Positions 19,959 to 29,124 of a stretch of DNA of 54,662 nt are shown here, piece by piece (within the stretch, counting starts at the first letter, position 1; the number at the start of each line of letters is the position of its first letter). Made by a program: the position numbers and the translations under genes. The notes under the pieces were generated by a model. It searched no databases. It saw only the letters and a program-made list of their open reading frames with translations, and had not been told where the DNA came from. Source of the DNA: Bdellovibrionia bacterium (GTDB taxonomy: Bacteria > Bdellovibrionota > Bdellovibrionia > Bdellovibrionales > JAGQZY01); NCBI GenBank assembly GCA_030424665.1, contig JAUHWN010000009.1:1-54662 (forward strand), read 5' to 3'.

Positions 19959-20773
19959 GCTTTGATGTTTTCTGAGGACCGTTTAACAGCTTGTAGTTTG
20001 CTGTCGAGGTCTTTGCTATTCTTGGCCAAGAATTTTAATTCGATTCCTGCTTCATCTCCAATTCGTGTCCATCGAGCCTGGACAAACTGTGGAAGAGATA
20101 GTTTTTCGATCTCTTCTTTTTTTGAAGTGTCGATTTCACTAGTATTTGGAAATCTCAGTTTTTTAATTCTTTGCAGCCATTGAGCTTTGGATTCTGATAT
20201 TTGTGCCTCAAGCTCTTCTAGGGGAGTATCGTGGATAAGAAAACACTCTATCGCCAATTCCAGCAGTGAAGTCGCTTCGGACCGGGATAACTTTAATTCA
20301 CTGATCTGCAGGAGTACTTTGTTAAAAGTACAAGGATCTTCTAGTTGCGACAATATCGATAACTCTTTATAGCTTGGCTTTTTCACCGCTATCCACTCTT
20401 GAAACTCAAGAGGAGTCCGGAGGAGAGTGAGCAAAAAACTGCGAAAGATTTCATTATCTTTGAAATGATAATGTCGCTGAAGCTCAGGCCAGAACTTCAA
20501 CCATTCTTGTTTTCGGTGGGCAACAAGGAGCGTCCAGTTTCGATAAATCTTAGCCAACTCTAGGAGGTTAAGCTCACAATAGAGTTCTTTAAAAAGACTG
20601 GCTATTTCTTTATCTGAGTGATCAACGGCCATTCCCTCGTGCTCAAACCCGGCCACAAGTGTGCCCCGCCAGGCAACGGCAGGAAGAAGTGGGCTCCAAG
20701 GAGTGCTCGGAGAGAAGTTCATGTCTCGACTAAGGCGATTAATATCTTGCAAAACCATGGGGCTAGATACCAC
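19943..20773 (-). CDS. Hypothetical protein translationally coupled to the SPL-like gene
   Basis: 276 aa ORF whose 3' end overlaps the SPL-like start by 16 nt on the same strand. Confidence 0.65.
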   Translation of the reverse strand: MVSSPMVLQDINRLSRDMNFSPSTPWSPLLPAVAWRGTLVAGFEHEGMAVDHSDKEIASLFKELYCELNLLELAKIYRNWTLLVAHRKQEWLKFWPELQRHYHFKDNEIFRSFLLTLLRTPLEFQEWIAVKKPSYKELSILSQLEDPCTFNKVLLQISELKLSRSEATSLLELAIECFLIHDTPLEELEAQISESKAQWLQRIKKLRFPNTSEIDTSKKEEIEKLSLPQFVQARWTRIGDEAGIELKFLAKNSKDLDSKLQAVKRSSENIKAWQNL

Positions 20774-20841
20774 GGCCCCGGCTGAAGGTCTATAATTGGA
20801 GGAGACTTATCAGTGACATCCGTGTAAAAAGTGCATAGATT

Positions 20842-21924
20842 TTGAGTATGGCCGATTGGAAATCCCGCGCTGAAATTTCAGGGGACGTAGTCTATTTTTC
20901 TTATGTTTCTAGTGGTTTAGAAGCCGCTAGTGAAGAGGTTTTTGTTTGGGACCTGGATAAGACCTATTTAGACACGAGCTTTGGAAACCTCAGGGACCTA
21001 ATGAGAACGGCTCTCGAGAAAGCTTTCCAGAAAAAGAATGTACCCGGCACGGCTACATTGGTAACGGCTCTTAAAAACTCCTATATTCAGAGAACCGGAC
21101 GAGACCGACTGCCGATCTTTTTTATTACAGCGAGTCCGCCGCAAATCGAGGGGAAGATTCGAGAAAAGTTAGAAATCGACGAGATTTTGCCCTTTGGGAG
21201 TTTCTATAAGGATAACCTTCGAAACTTAAAACCCAGTCGCCTTTGGCGTCTCACTCAGCAAATTGGCTATAAAATCCAAGCTTTGCTGCAATTACGCTTG
21301 AACCTGAATGAAAACGTCCGTCAAGTTTTATGGGGGGATGATTCAGAGTCAGATGCGATTATTTACTCCCTCTATTCGGATATTTGTGCTCGCCGCTGGT
21401 CTGAAACAGAGCTGCGCCACATTTTAAAAAACCTTCGAGTGATCGGTGGGCAGACTGAAACCATTCTTGAACTACAAGATAAAATACCTACCGGAGATCC
21501 CGTAGAGAAGGTTTATATCAACTTGGCTACAGACACTGATCCTGACTACTACATTAAATTTGGAAGGCGTCTTGTTCCTTCATATAATACCTTTCAGACG
21601 GCTCTTGATTTGTTTCAGGATGGCCGATTAAACACCGAACAGGTTCTGCGTGTCGCTCTTGATATTACAATGAACTATGGTTTTTCATTTGATGAATTAG
21701 AAAATAGTTTCGATGATCTCGTTCGAAGAAGGATTCTCGGAGCCAATAGTGTTGAAAAGATCTTACCAGCATTGAAAGAGCACGATCTTATTGCTTCAGA
21801 CTTTGAACCGAGTCTCCAGCCTGCCAAAGAAGTCTCCCGCGTTGGAAGTCGAGTTTTTGAGCTCGATGGCGAGCATGAGCCATGGGTGCCTGAGCGCATC
21901 GACTACCTTCACGACTACCGTTAA
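20842..21924 (+). CDS. APP1-type (DUF2183) phosphatidate phosphatase-like HAD protein
   Basis: 'VFVWDLDKTYLDT' HAD motif, 'PIFFITASPPQIEGKIREKL', 'VLWGDDSESDAIIYSLYSDI'. Confidence 0.72.
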   Translation: MSMADWKSRAEISGDVVYFSYVSSGLEAASEEVFVWDLDKTYLDTSFGNLRDLMRTALEKAFQKKNVPGTATLVTALKNSYIQRTGRDRLPIFFITASPPQIEGKIREKLEIDEILPFGSFYKDNLRNLKPSRLWRLTQQIGYKIQALLQLRLNLNENVRQVLWGDDSESDAIIYSLYSDICARRWSETELRHILKNLRVIGGQTETILELQDKIPTGDPVEKVYINLATDTDPDYYIKFGRRLVPSYNTFQTALDLFQDGRLNTEQVLRVALDITMNYGFSFDELENSFDDLVRRRILGANSVEKILPALKEHDLIASDFEPSLQPAKEVSRVGSRVFELDGEHEPWVPERIDYLHDYR

Positions 21925-21945
21925 TTTTTAAACTGACCCATATTT

Positions 21946-22123
21946 CTGTGTTTATGGAATGAGGAGAATCAGGTTCTAGTTGTTCCAAGTATTCTGGGAG
22001 TCCATTTTTAGGGCCGGGCTCCTGCCCTTCTTGCCTAGTGCGCATCCGGCTGGCAAGAGCCCTAAAAATGAACCCCCATAACACTTTCCACAAAGAATGA
22101 TTCTCTTCATTTCAAAAACAAAG
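21946..22123. repeat. Long imperfect inverted repeat with three-way-junction apex, inside the IS non-coding end
   Basis: Perfect 12-bp arms CATTTTTAGGGC (22003-22014)/GCCCTAAAAATG (22059-22070); outer arms CTGTGTTTATGGAATGAGGAGAATCA (21946-21971) and TGATTCTCTTCATTTCAAAAACAAAG (22098-22123), complementary apart from a few mismatches/G.T pairs; inner hairpins GGGC-tcct-GCCC (22016-22027) and CTTGCC...GGCAAG (22030-22057). Confidence 0.85.
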
Positions 22124-22148
22124 AATTCTGATTCAATTTATAAATGAA

Positions 22149-23033
22149 CTAGTGGCAGGTTGCTTTCTTTCGGCTTTTCAAGAGGAAGTTGTTGTGAAAG
22201 TAGGTGTAGATATCAAGACGATCCTGAAGGTGGTGAATTGTTTTAGATGTGCACCAGGTCCTTCTGACCAAACAACCTAAGTTATCTCGAATCATGGCAC
22301 AAGTGTGATTGAGATAAAAAAGAGGATCGAAGCCGCCTTCCTTGAGTTCGCCTTGGCCAACGACACATCCTCTTCTTCCTCGATACTGGATGTAGTCGGC
22401 TTCGGGGAAATGTCGTGTAACAGTTTTAATGTAATGGGGATTTTGGTCGGATTCGATCGTGACCGGAGGCCCTAAAACTCTTTTAAGATCATAGAAAAGT
22501 TGCTCTCTTGTTTTGTATCTTTGGTCCTTTCTTCTGCCGTATTTTTTTCGAGACCTCTTTGCAAGTATGCCTTTGGCAGGCATAGTAGATGCTCTGGCTC
22601 CCAAAATTCTTTGTGAGTACTTTTCGACGACAACCGTAATGCTTAGGGGTTTCATTTTACTGTGCTCAAAAGTTTCCATGTCATCGAAAATAATTTCTTC
22701 GGCTGACGAGCTTTGAATTAACTGTTGTCGATTTTTCTCTCTCGCCACCCTGGCTAGAAACTTAACTTTCGAAGCGACCGTATTTTTACTGATACCCAAA
22801 AGGAGGGCGATTCGTCGTTGGGAGTTCTTGCTGGCGATGAGCTTGAGGATGATAGAATTAAGATGGCGTTTATTTTGGTGTATACACTTTTGAGTTGAGG
22901 CCTTCGAAAAAGTGGTATTACAACGGGTGCAAATGAACCGTTGGATGAATTTATAGTCGGACTTCCGTTTGAAAAATCCGTGTTTTCGAATTTCGCTGTG
23001 TTGGTGAGGGCATTTCGGGCAGTATCTCTTCAT
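22149..23033 (-). CDS. Transposase with InsA-like zinc ribbon/HTH and DDE-type catalytic region
   Basis: 'CPKCPHQHSEIRKHGFFKRK...FICTRCNTTF' zinc ribbon, HTH 'RRIALLLGISKNTVASKVKFL', 'IIFDDMETFEHSKMKPLSITVVVEKYSQRILGARAS', 'VTIESDQNPHY'. Confidence 0.88.
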   Translation of the reverse strand: MKRYCPKCPHQHSEIRKHGFFKRKSDYKFIQRFICTRCNTTFSKASTQKCIHQNKRHLNSIILKLIASKNSQRRIALLLGISKNTVASKVKFLARVAREKNRQQLIQSSSAEEIIFDDMETFEHSKMKPLSITVVVEKYSQRILGARASTMPAKGILAKRSRKKYGRRKDQRYKTREQLFYDLKRVLGPPVTIESDQNPHYIKTVTRHFPEADYIQYRGRRGCVVGQGELKEGGFDPLFYLNHTCAMIRDNLGCLVRRTWCTSKTIHHLQDRLDIYTYFHNNFLLKSRKKATCH

Positions 23034-23105
23034 GGGCTAGAGATACTGCATTTAAAATACCTATTTGAGACTATCTGGGTTCCACATGAAACTGGGTCAG
23101 TTTTG

Positions 23106-23966
23106 TTAATTTTGCAGGGCCATTTGAATAGGGTATTCAACTTCTATAGGCTGGGCCTCGAAAGACTTAAACCTCGCTCTTTCAATGACCCTGAGGAGAC
23201 AAGATTGGTATTTCTTATCTTCGATTTCACTATTAACAATGTTAGCTGCGTTCACTCGACCGGACGGCTCGATAATAAAACCAAGAGTCACTTGCCCTAA
23301 TTTGACCTGACCCTTATTGCGATTGAAGTACTTAATATAACAGCGCTGGATAAATCGTCTTTGTCCAGCAATGACTTTGTCGATGTAGTCCATCGAAAGA
23401 CTGCCCTTTGGTTCCTTGGGGCGTGGGGGAAGAGTCTTAGGGGCCGTCGGCGCAGGAGCAGGGGTTGGTTGCTCTTCGACGACTTGAATTGGTGTCGGTC
23501 TCGGTGTTTCAGCGGGTAGTTTGATGTGGATGTCGGATACGGAAGTATCTCCATCAATAAATCCCGATGGACTTTGAATGAGTTCAAAAACATTTTGATC
23601 GACTTGTGTGACGAGTTTCACCTGCCCCTGAAGGACGGTCACTTCCACTTTTCTTTCTTTGACGAAATAATCAACGATCAGACGGGAGCTTTCTTTCATC
23701 TCGAGTACGGCACCAGAATTAAATTGTAATATGGCCGATCCACCTGAGCCGGTCTCCCAAGTATCGAGATCATAAATTTCACTTCGAAAATTGACTTCTT
23801 GATCCTTGAGTTGGCCCTCTCTACGAACAAAGAGTTCTTTAACAGATTTAGCCGTGTAGCCCAACGCCACCGAGCTAGGACCTTGCTCTTCATCGTTACC
23901 ATTTGGAGTTTGCAAAATGAGATAAACTCCCAGAGCCAATCCCAACAGAACGAGAATCTGCTTCAC
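23106..23966 (-). CDS. FecR-like domain protein with C-terminal AgmX/TonB-type domain
   Basis: 'GSGGSAILQFNSGAVLEMKESSRLIV' FecR-like; C-terminal 'QRCYIKYFNRNKGQVKLGQVTLGFIIEPSGRVNAANIVNSEIEDKKYQSCLLRVIERARF'. Confidence 0.78.
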   Translation of the reverse strand: MKQILVLLGLALGVYLILQTPNGNDEEQGPSSVALGYTAKSVKELFVRREGQLKDQEVNFRSEIYDLDTWETGSGGSAILQFNSGAVLEMKESSRLIVDYFVKERKVEVTVLQGQVKLVTQVDQNVFELIQSPSGFIDGDTSVSDIHIKLPAETPRPTPIQVVEEQPTPAPAPTAPKTLPPRPKEPKGSLSMDYIDKVIAGQRRFIQRCYIKYFNRNKGQVKLGQVTLGFIIEPSGRVNAANIVNSEIEDKKYQSCLLRVIERARFKSFEAQPIEVEYPIQMALQN

Positions 23967-23984
23967 TAGAGGGAACCTCTTAAA

Positions 23985-24344
23985 TTACTTGTTTGTTTCG
24001 GCTTCGGGTGCAGGAGCCGTTTCTTCAGTCGGCTTATCTGTTTCACCAGCCTCTGGAACCATTTGTTGAGTTCCAGCGCTATTGGGAACAAGACGATCCG
24101 TAACAGAAGTCTCGGGCTTTTTAGTGATGATTGTGAGAGCAATCGAGCTCACTGCGAAGAAGATACCGAGCCACTTAGTGACTTTCGAAAGAAATGTCGG
24201 CGCACCAGTTGCTCCAAACAAACTATTTCCACCGCCGCCCGACGAGAACATGCCAGCTCCGCCACCTTTGGGGTCTTGGATAAGAATGATTCCGAGTAGA
24301 CCAAGTGCAACGAGTATATGAAAAATAGAAAGTAGAGTTTCCAT
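23985..24344 (-). CDS. secG: Preprotein translocase subunit SecG
   Basis: 'LHILVALGLLGIILIQDPKGGGAGMFSSGGGGNSLFGATGAPTFLSKVTKWLGIFFAVSSIALTI' is SecG-like. Confidence 0.93.
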   Translation of the reverse strand: METLLSIFHILVALGLLGIILIQDPKGGGAGMFSSGGGGNSLFGATGAPTFLSKVTKWLGIFFAVSSIALTIITKKPETSVTDRLVPNSAGTQQMVPEAGETDKPTEETAPAPEAETNK

Positions 24345-24441
24345 GGATCTCCTTCAATTAAACAGAGCAGCAGTATAGGGGTTCGAGGGGGTCTAGTAAA
24401 CTTTTTTTTTCGATTGGAGGCTTCAAGTAAAAGCTTAGTAT

Positions 24442-25461
24442 TTATGAGGCTTTAGGCCACTCTTCGAGAAGGTTTTCCGGGGCGGCAAAACTCTTGAGCA
24501 GGATTCCCAAGCTTCGAGCCGTGAGTTGAGCGAAGCGAAGATGGTAGTCGTTAAGGACGGGGGCCTTATCTGGAAGTCGCGCTGATAGAACTCCAAACAG
24601 GTGTTCCTTAGAGCTAAATACAGGGCAGACGATCATAGAATTGAAGCTAATGCTTTGAACTTTTTTAAGGACCTCTTGCATCTGTGGTTCGTTTTTCAGA
24701 TTGTCCAGTGCCAGCATTTTTTTACCATTGAGTACGTAATTGACCTCAGGATATTTTTGCAAGTCGATCTTAAGATCGTTGAGATCGCGATCATCACTTG
24801 AAGCGCGAACTTTTCCGATCATCAAATTGCTGTCACACTGAATGACTGACACGCGTACGGCTTTGAGTGCCATGGCCAGCATGTTTGTGAGGTTGAAAAG
24901 ACTCCGGTGAAGGTTTTCGGAGTTGAGAACTTCTTTAAGGGCCAGGTCGGTCAGGTGAAGATAGAATTGTTCCTTTTCTCGGTCGTCTTCGTTAATCAAA
25001 GGGATCTGTTTGTTCTTTTGCAAATGAAGCACGATCCGAGAAAGTATTTCAGTGGGCTGATAGGGGCGAACGATATAATCGCTTGCTCCTCTTTTGAGAG
25101 CTTCATTCACGTTGGTTTCATGACTGTGGGCTGAAACGACAAAGACGCGACAGCCATCTTCGTGCATAATTCCCGACTCTTTCATAAATTTCAAAATATG
25201 CACGGCATTCCAATTGGGGAACATGTAGTCGACGATGAGGAATTTGGGATTCCACTCCAAGAGGAGAGTTTTTAACTGTTTTGGATCTTCCACCACATTG
25301 ACGAGCATTCCATTTTCGGTCAGAAAATCGCGCAATCTTCTCGATATGGGGCCGTCGTCTGCGGCTATAATGACTCGCACATCTTTTAAATCCATATATC
25401 GATATCGGAATAATTTGCTCGTGATTTGAGATGTATTGCAGCACAGGAACTTACGCGCCAC
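24442..25461 (-). CDS. Response regulator receiver protein with C-terminal GAF-like domain
   Basis: Receiver 'RVIIAADDGPISRRLRDFLTENG...FLIVDYMFPNWNAVHIL...VSAHSHETNVNEALKRGASDYIVRPYQPTEIL', then GAF-like region. Start may be ATG at 25395. Confidence 0.82.
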   Translation of the reverse strand: MARKFLCCNTSQITSKLFRYRYMDLKDVRVIIAADDGPISRRLRDFLTENGMLVNVVEDPKQLKTLLLEWNPKFLIVDYMFPNWNAVHILKFMKESGIMHEDGCRVFVVSAHSHETNVNEALKRGASDYIVRPYQPTEILSRIVLHLQKNKQIPLINEDDREKEQFYLHLTDLALKEVLNSENLHRSLFNLTNMLAMALKAVRVSVIQCDSNLMIGKVRASSDDRDLNDLKIDLQKYPEVNYVLNGKKMLALDNLKNEPQMQEVLKKVQSISFNSMIVCPVFSSKEHLFGVLSARLPDKAPVLNDYHLRFAQLTARSLGILLKSFAAPENLLEEWPKAS

Positions 25462-25513
25462 GACGTTCTAAAAAAGAATGACAGCCTTGCTTTGGTCCAG
25501 CAAAAAGAAGGTT

Positions 25514-26137
25514 ATGGCTTTTATCGTATTTGAGGGACTGGATGGTTCCGGAAAATCGACTCTAATTAAGGCGCTAGACCAAGAGTTAGAATCAAAAAAT
25601 ATTTCGCGAATGATCACTAGAGAGCCCGGGGGAACTCCCTTGGCCGAAGAGATTCGCGGACTCCTTTTAAAAATTGGCGATGAAAAGCCCGTGGATCGTT
25701 GCGAACTTTTGCTCTATGAAGCGTCCAGGGCGCAACATGTGGACTATAAAATCAAGCCCGCTTTGCAAAAAGGGGATTGGGTCCTTTGCGACCGATTTTA
25801 TGGGAGCACAGTGGCCTTTCAATGTTTCGCAAGGGGACTCGATCGAGAGTCGACGGACTGGTTAAACAATTATGCTGTTGGTGGAACCCATCCCGATTTA
25901 ACGATACTTTTAGATCTCAGTACGGATGAATCCTTTAAAAGGCAAAACTCAAGAAATGATGAAAAAGATCGCATGGAAAGTGAGCCCACTGAGTTTCACA
26001 AAAAGGTGCGTGAAGGGTATCTGGCCCAGGCCAATGAAAACCCCGAATCCTGGCTCGTTCTCGACGCAATGGATTCTCCCGAAAAGTTACAAGCCAAGGT
26101 ACTAGCTGAGTTGGAGCGAAGAAATTGGCTAAAATAG
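25514..26137 (+). CDS. tmk: Thymidylate kinase
   Basis: 'FIVFEGLDGSGKSTLIKAL', 'REPGGTPLAEEIRGLLL', 'VLCDRFYGSTVAFQ'. Likely start ATG 25514 (track: 25478). Confidence 0.95.
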   Translation: MAFIVFEGLDGSGKSTLIKALDQELESKNISRMITREPGGTPLAEEIRGLLLKIGDEKPVDRCELLLYEASRAQHVDYKIKPALQKGDWVLCDRFYGSTVAFQCFARGLDRESTDWLNNYAVGGTHPDLTILLDLSTDESFKRQNSRNDEKDRMESEPTEFHKKVREGYLAQANENPESWLVLDAMDSPEKLQAKVLAELERRNWLK

Positions 26138-27081
26138 TCGATCGAATCAAAGGACATGAGAAAAATATCAAGCATCTCAATGCTTCTCTGAGTAGTGAGA
26201 GCTTGGCTCCGGCCTATTTATTTGTTGGGCTTCCAGGAATTGGAAAACAATTAGTGGCCAAACATATGGCCCAGTCCCTGGCCTGTGAAACTGCAAATAT
26301 AGCATGTGGACAGTGTGGATCGTGTATACGTATCGAAAAAGGCCAGAGCGAGGCGCTTTTAGAAATCAAACCCCAGTCCTCTATGATCAAGATCGAAAGT
26401 GCGCAAAAGATTATTCAATTTCTTTCATTGCGCAGTCTGAGTCGGGGACGGACTGTCATTGTTCACGATGCCCATAAGATGAACCAGCAAACGGCCAATG
26501 CCCTTTTGAAGTCGGTCGAAGAGCCTCCCGAGCACAGTCACTTTATTTTTGTTACTTCTCAAGTTGGAATGATTTTGCCGACAATTCGCTCCAGGTCTCA
26601 GCAAGTGCACTTTTCACCGCTTTCAATTGATGAGCTTAAGGCGATTGCACCAAAAGCGCCTGAATGGGCTTTGTACTCAAGCCAAGGGCGAATGGATATT
26701 GTCCAGCAATTGCTCAATGAAGGGGAGAGTCACCAAAGAAGTGATTTCATCAATATGTTCTTTTCTATTATGCACCCTCAGGGAAACATCAACTCAATGA
26801 AAGACTGGTTGGGAGATAAGGAAAATACTCAAAAACTTCTTGAGACATGGCAACAACTCACGCGAGACCTCCTTTTTGTGAAGAAAAACCTGCAGCCGCT
26901 CATTCACAGGGACCAGGTTGAGCAATTTCAAAATTATAGGTCCTTGGACGAGCAAAATTTAAATGGCTTTTTTTGGGGATTATCGAGAATATTGAAAGAT
27001 ATGGAATTTAACGTCGACCGACTCCTATCTTTAGAAGATTTAGTGGCCGACTTTAGAAATAATGATTTAAGGGAAATATAG
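26125..27081 (+). CDS. holB: DNA polymerase III delta' subunit
   Basis: 'LAPAYLFVGLPGIGKQLVAKHMAQSLAC', zinc site 'CGQCGSCIRIEKG', 'ANALLKSVEEPPEHSHFIFVTSQVGMILPTIRSRSQ'; overlaps tmk. Confidence 0.93.
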   Translation: MAKIVDRIKGHEKNIKHLNASLSSESLAPAYLFVGLPGIGKQLVAKHMAQSLACETANIACGQCGSCIRIEKGQSEALLEIKPQSSMIKIESAQKIIQFLSLRSLSRGRTVIVHDAHKMNQQTANALLKSVEEPPEHSHFIFVTSQVGMILPTIRSRSQQVHFSPLSIDELKAIAPKAPEWALYSSQGRMDIVQQLLNEGESHQRSDFINMFFSIMHPQGNINSMKDWLGDKENTQKLLETWQQLTRDLLFVKKNLQPLIHRDQVEQFQNYRSLDEQNLNGFFWGLSRILKDMEFNVDRLLSLEDLVADFRNNDLREI

Positions 27082-27086
27082 AGATC

Positions 27087-28223
27087 ATGCGTGAAGATGA
27101 TTTTGATGTAGATATAGACGACGACTTTTTGGATAACCCACCAAACTTGAAGCCTCTGCCTTCGCTCAAATCCTACAAATGGGAATTGGGTGATATTCCA
27201 GAAAGCCTCACCGAAAATGAAAAAGCTCCTCGCATGGTTCGGTCTGTGGGTGTGCGTTTTGGCGAGTTCGGAAAGGTTCACGATTTTTTCTGTGACGATG
27301 ATGAAGATATTATGGTCGATGACCCCGTTGTTGCGGAATGCCCGGGCAAGGGCGTAATGCTCGGCTGGGTGGCAAAGGAACCCATTCGCTTTGATAATAG
27401 CGAGATCAAACTGCGACTCAAAAGAATTCAAAGAATGGCATCGGACGCAGATGTTGATCAATATGAACATTTAATGGCGCAGCAAGAACGTGCGCTTATG
27501 AAAACTAAAGAGCATGTCGCACGACTTAATTTAGATATGCAAATTCTAAATGTGGAATATACATTAGATATGCGAAAAGCCATCGTGTACTTTGCCAGTG
27601 AAAACCGCGTGGACTTTAGAAATCTTCTTAAAGAACTGGTTCACGATTTGCGTGCTAAGGTCGAACTCCGTCAAATCGGAGTTCGCGATCAGGCTAAGAT
27701 GAAGGGTGGAATAGGGCCCTGCGGTGAGGAACTTTGTTGTAGTCGCCACATCAAGCGCTTCCATGCTGTGAATATTAAAATGGCTAAAGATCAAAACCTT
27801 TCCCTAAAGCCCACTCGAGTTTCAGGAATGTGTGGACGCCTTAAGTGTTGTTTGCAATATGAAAATGACGCCTATCGGTCCCTCATTAAAGGTACTCCCC
27901 ACGTCGGACAAAAAGTTAAATGTTCAAAGGGCTGTGGTCGGGTTTCTGATGTGGATGTTCTCAGACAGTTTGTCGTCGTTCAGTTTGAGGATGGTCATGT
28001 TTCTCGAGTTGATGTGAAGGATCTTTTTAGGGACGGAAAAAAGACTGAGAAGTACGAGCACAAGAACGAAAAAATGGTAGCGACGACGGATCAAGGCGAG
28101 CTTCTTCAGCAAATTGAGAAGGCAAAGGAGGATCGGGGAGCGAATGATAAATCGCAAGAGGTCCCGGAAAAGCCCCAATCCGCCGATGTCGAAAGTGAAA
28201 ACCAAGAAGAGAAAAAGAGTTAA
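27087..28223 (+). CDS. PSP1-domain protein (YaaT/RicT-like)
   Basis: 'YFASENRVDFRNLLKELVHDLRAKVELRQIGVRDQAKMKGGIGPCGEELCCSRHI...SGMCGRLKCCLQYE'. Confidence 0.93.
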   Translation: MREDDFDVDIDDDFLDNPPNLKPLPSLKSYKWELGDIPESLTENEKAPRMVRSVGVRFGEFGKVHDFFCDDDEDIMVDDPVVAECPGKGVMLGWVAKEPIRFDNSEIKLRLKRIQRMASDADVDQYEHLMAQQERALMKTKEHVARLNLDMQILNVEYTLDMRKAIVYFASENRVDFRNLLKELVHDLRAKVELRQIGVRDQAKMKGGIGPCGEELCCSRHIKRFHAVNIKMAKDQNLSLKPTRVSGMCGRLKCCLQYENDAYRSLIKGTPHVGQKVKCSKGCGRVSDVDVLRQFVVVQFEDGHVSRVDVKDLFRDGKKTEKYEHKNEKMVATTDQGELLQQIEKAKEDRGANDKSQEVPEKPQSADVESENQEEKKS

Positions 28224-28235
28224 GGGAGTTTTTAA

Positions 28236-29021
28236 GTGGCAGGATGGATTGATGTCCATACACACCTCAATTTTCTCGAAGATGAACCCGCCGAGGCTCT
28301 AAAGAAAGCCAAAGAAAGCGGTGTTGATCAGGTTATTACGATTGGTACTGAACCCAAAGATCATCCCATAGTCATTGAACTCGCCGAGAAATATTTTCCT
28401 CAGGTCCATTGTACGATCGGTGTTCATCCCCATGAAGGAATTCAGTATAATGATGAGGTCGAAAAGAGTATTCGATCCTATTTGGCCAATCCGAAGGTTG
28501 TTGCCGTAGCAGAAATTGGCTTGGATTTTTATTACAATCATTCGCCAAAACAGGAGCAGATCGAGGCCTTTCGCAGACAAATGGATTTGGCAATAGAGTT
28601 TGATTTGCCAGTTCAGATTCATACCCGAGATGCCGAAGCAGAAACTATTGAGGTACTTAAAGATTATAAATCGAAAGTGAAAGGCTTGATCCATTGCTTT
28701 ACTGGGTCGGCTGAATTGGGCCGGGCTGCCTTAGACTGCGGTTTCGATATTTCTTTTAGTGGCGTTTGCACTTTTAAAAAAGCTGAGAATTTGCGGGAAT
28801 TTGCCTTGGAAGTACCTTTGGAACGTCTGCATGTAGAGACAGACGCTCCCTTTCTCGCCCCGGTGCCCAAGCGTGGTAAGAAAAATACTCCAGCCTATGT
28901 TATTCATACGGCTGAACTTATTTCTCAGTTGAAGTCCGTCAGTCTTGAGGAGCTCAAAGAGCAGACCCGTAAGAATGCTGCTGGGCTTTTTCCGCGGATT
29001 CAGTGGGTAAATCCAGTTTAA
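28236..29021 (+). CDS. TatD-family metal-dependent hydrolase
   Basis: 'WIDVHTHLNF', 'GVHPHEG', 'VAEIGLDFYYN', 'QIHTRDAEAETIEVLK', 'GLIHCFTGSAE', 'VETDAPFLAP'. Confidence 0.94.
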   Translation: MAGWIDVHTHLNFLEDEPAEALKKAKESGVDQVITIGTEPKDHPIVIELAEKYFPQVHCTIGVHPHEGIQYNDEVEKSIRSYLANPKVVAVAEIGLDFYYNHSPKQEQIEAFRRQMDLAIEFDLPVQIHTRDAEAETIEVLKDYKSKVKGLIHCFTGSAELGRAALDCGFDISFSGVCTFKKAENLREFALEVPLERLHVETDAPFLAPVPKRGKKNTPAYVIHTAELISQLKSVSLEELKEQTRKNAAGLFPRIQWVNPV

Positions 29022-29124
29022 GACCCTTCTCAAAAGCTGCTAGAGCCCTTCTCACCCATTGTAATCACTTGCTTTTTTTTTCTAACCGTGTCAATTTCCG
29101 AGCTTCACTAACAAAGGAGTCACG

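Larger units (their letters stand above)
21929..23104 (-). mobile_element. IS element (IS1/IS1595-like), complete, with TIRs and 9-bp target site duplication
   Basis: TIR AAACTGACCCA at 21930-21940 and inverted TGGGTCAGTTT at 23093-23103; direct repeat GTTAATTTT at 21920-21928 and 23105-23113; single intact transposase ORF. Confidence 0.9.

Noticed and set aside
24345-24441. tRNA-like GGTTCGA T-loop motif upstream of secG (secG is next to a tRNA in some bacteria)
   Set aside because: No acceptor, D or anticodon arms can be drawn; only ~97 bp available and the rest does not fold as a tRNA.
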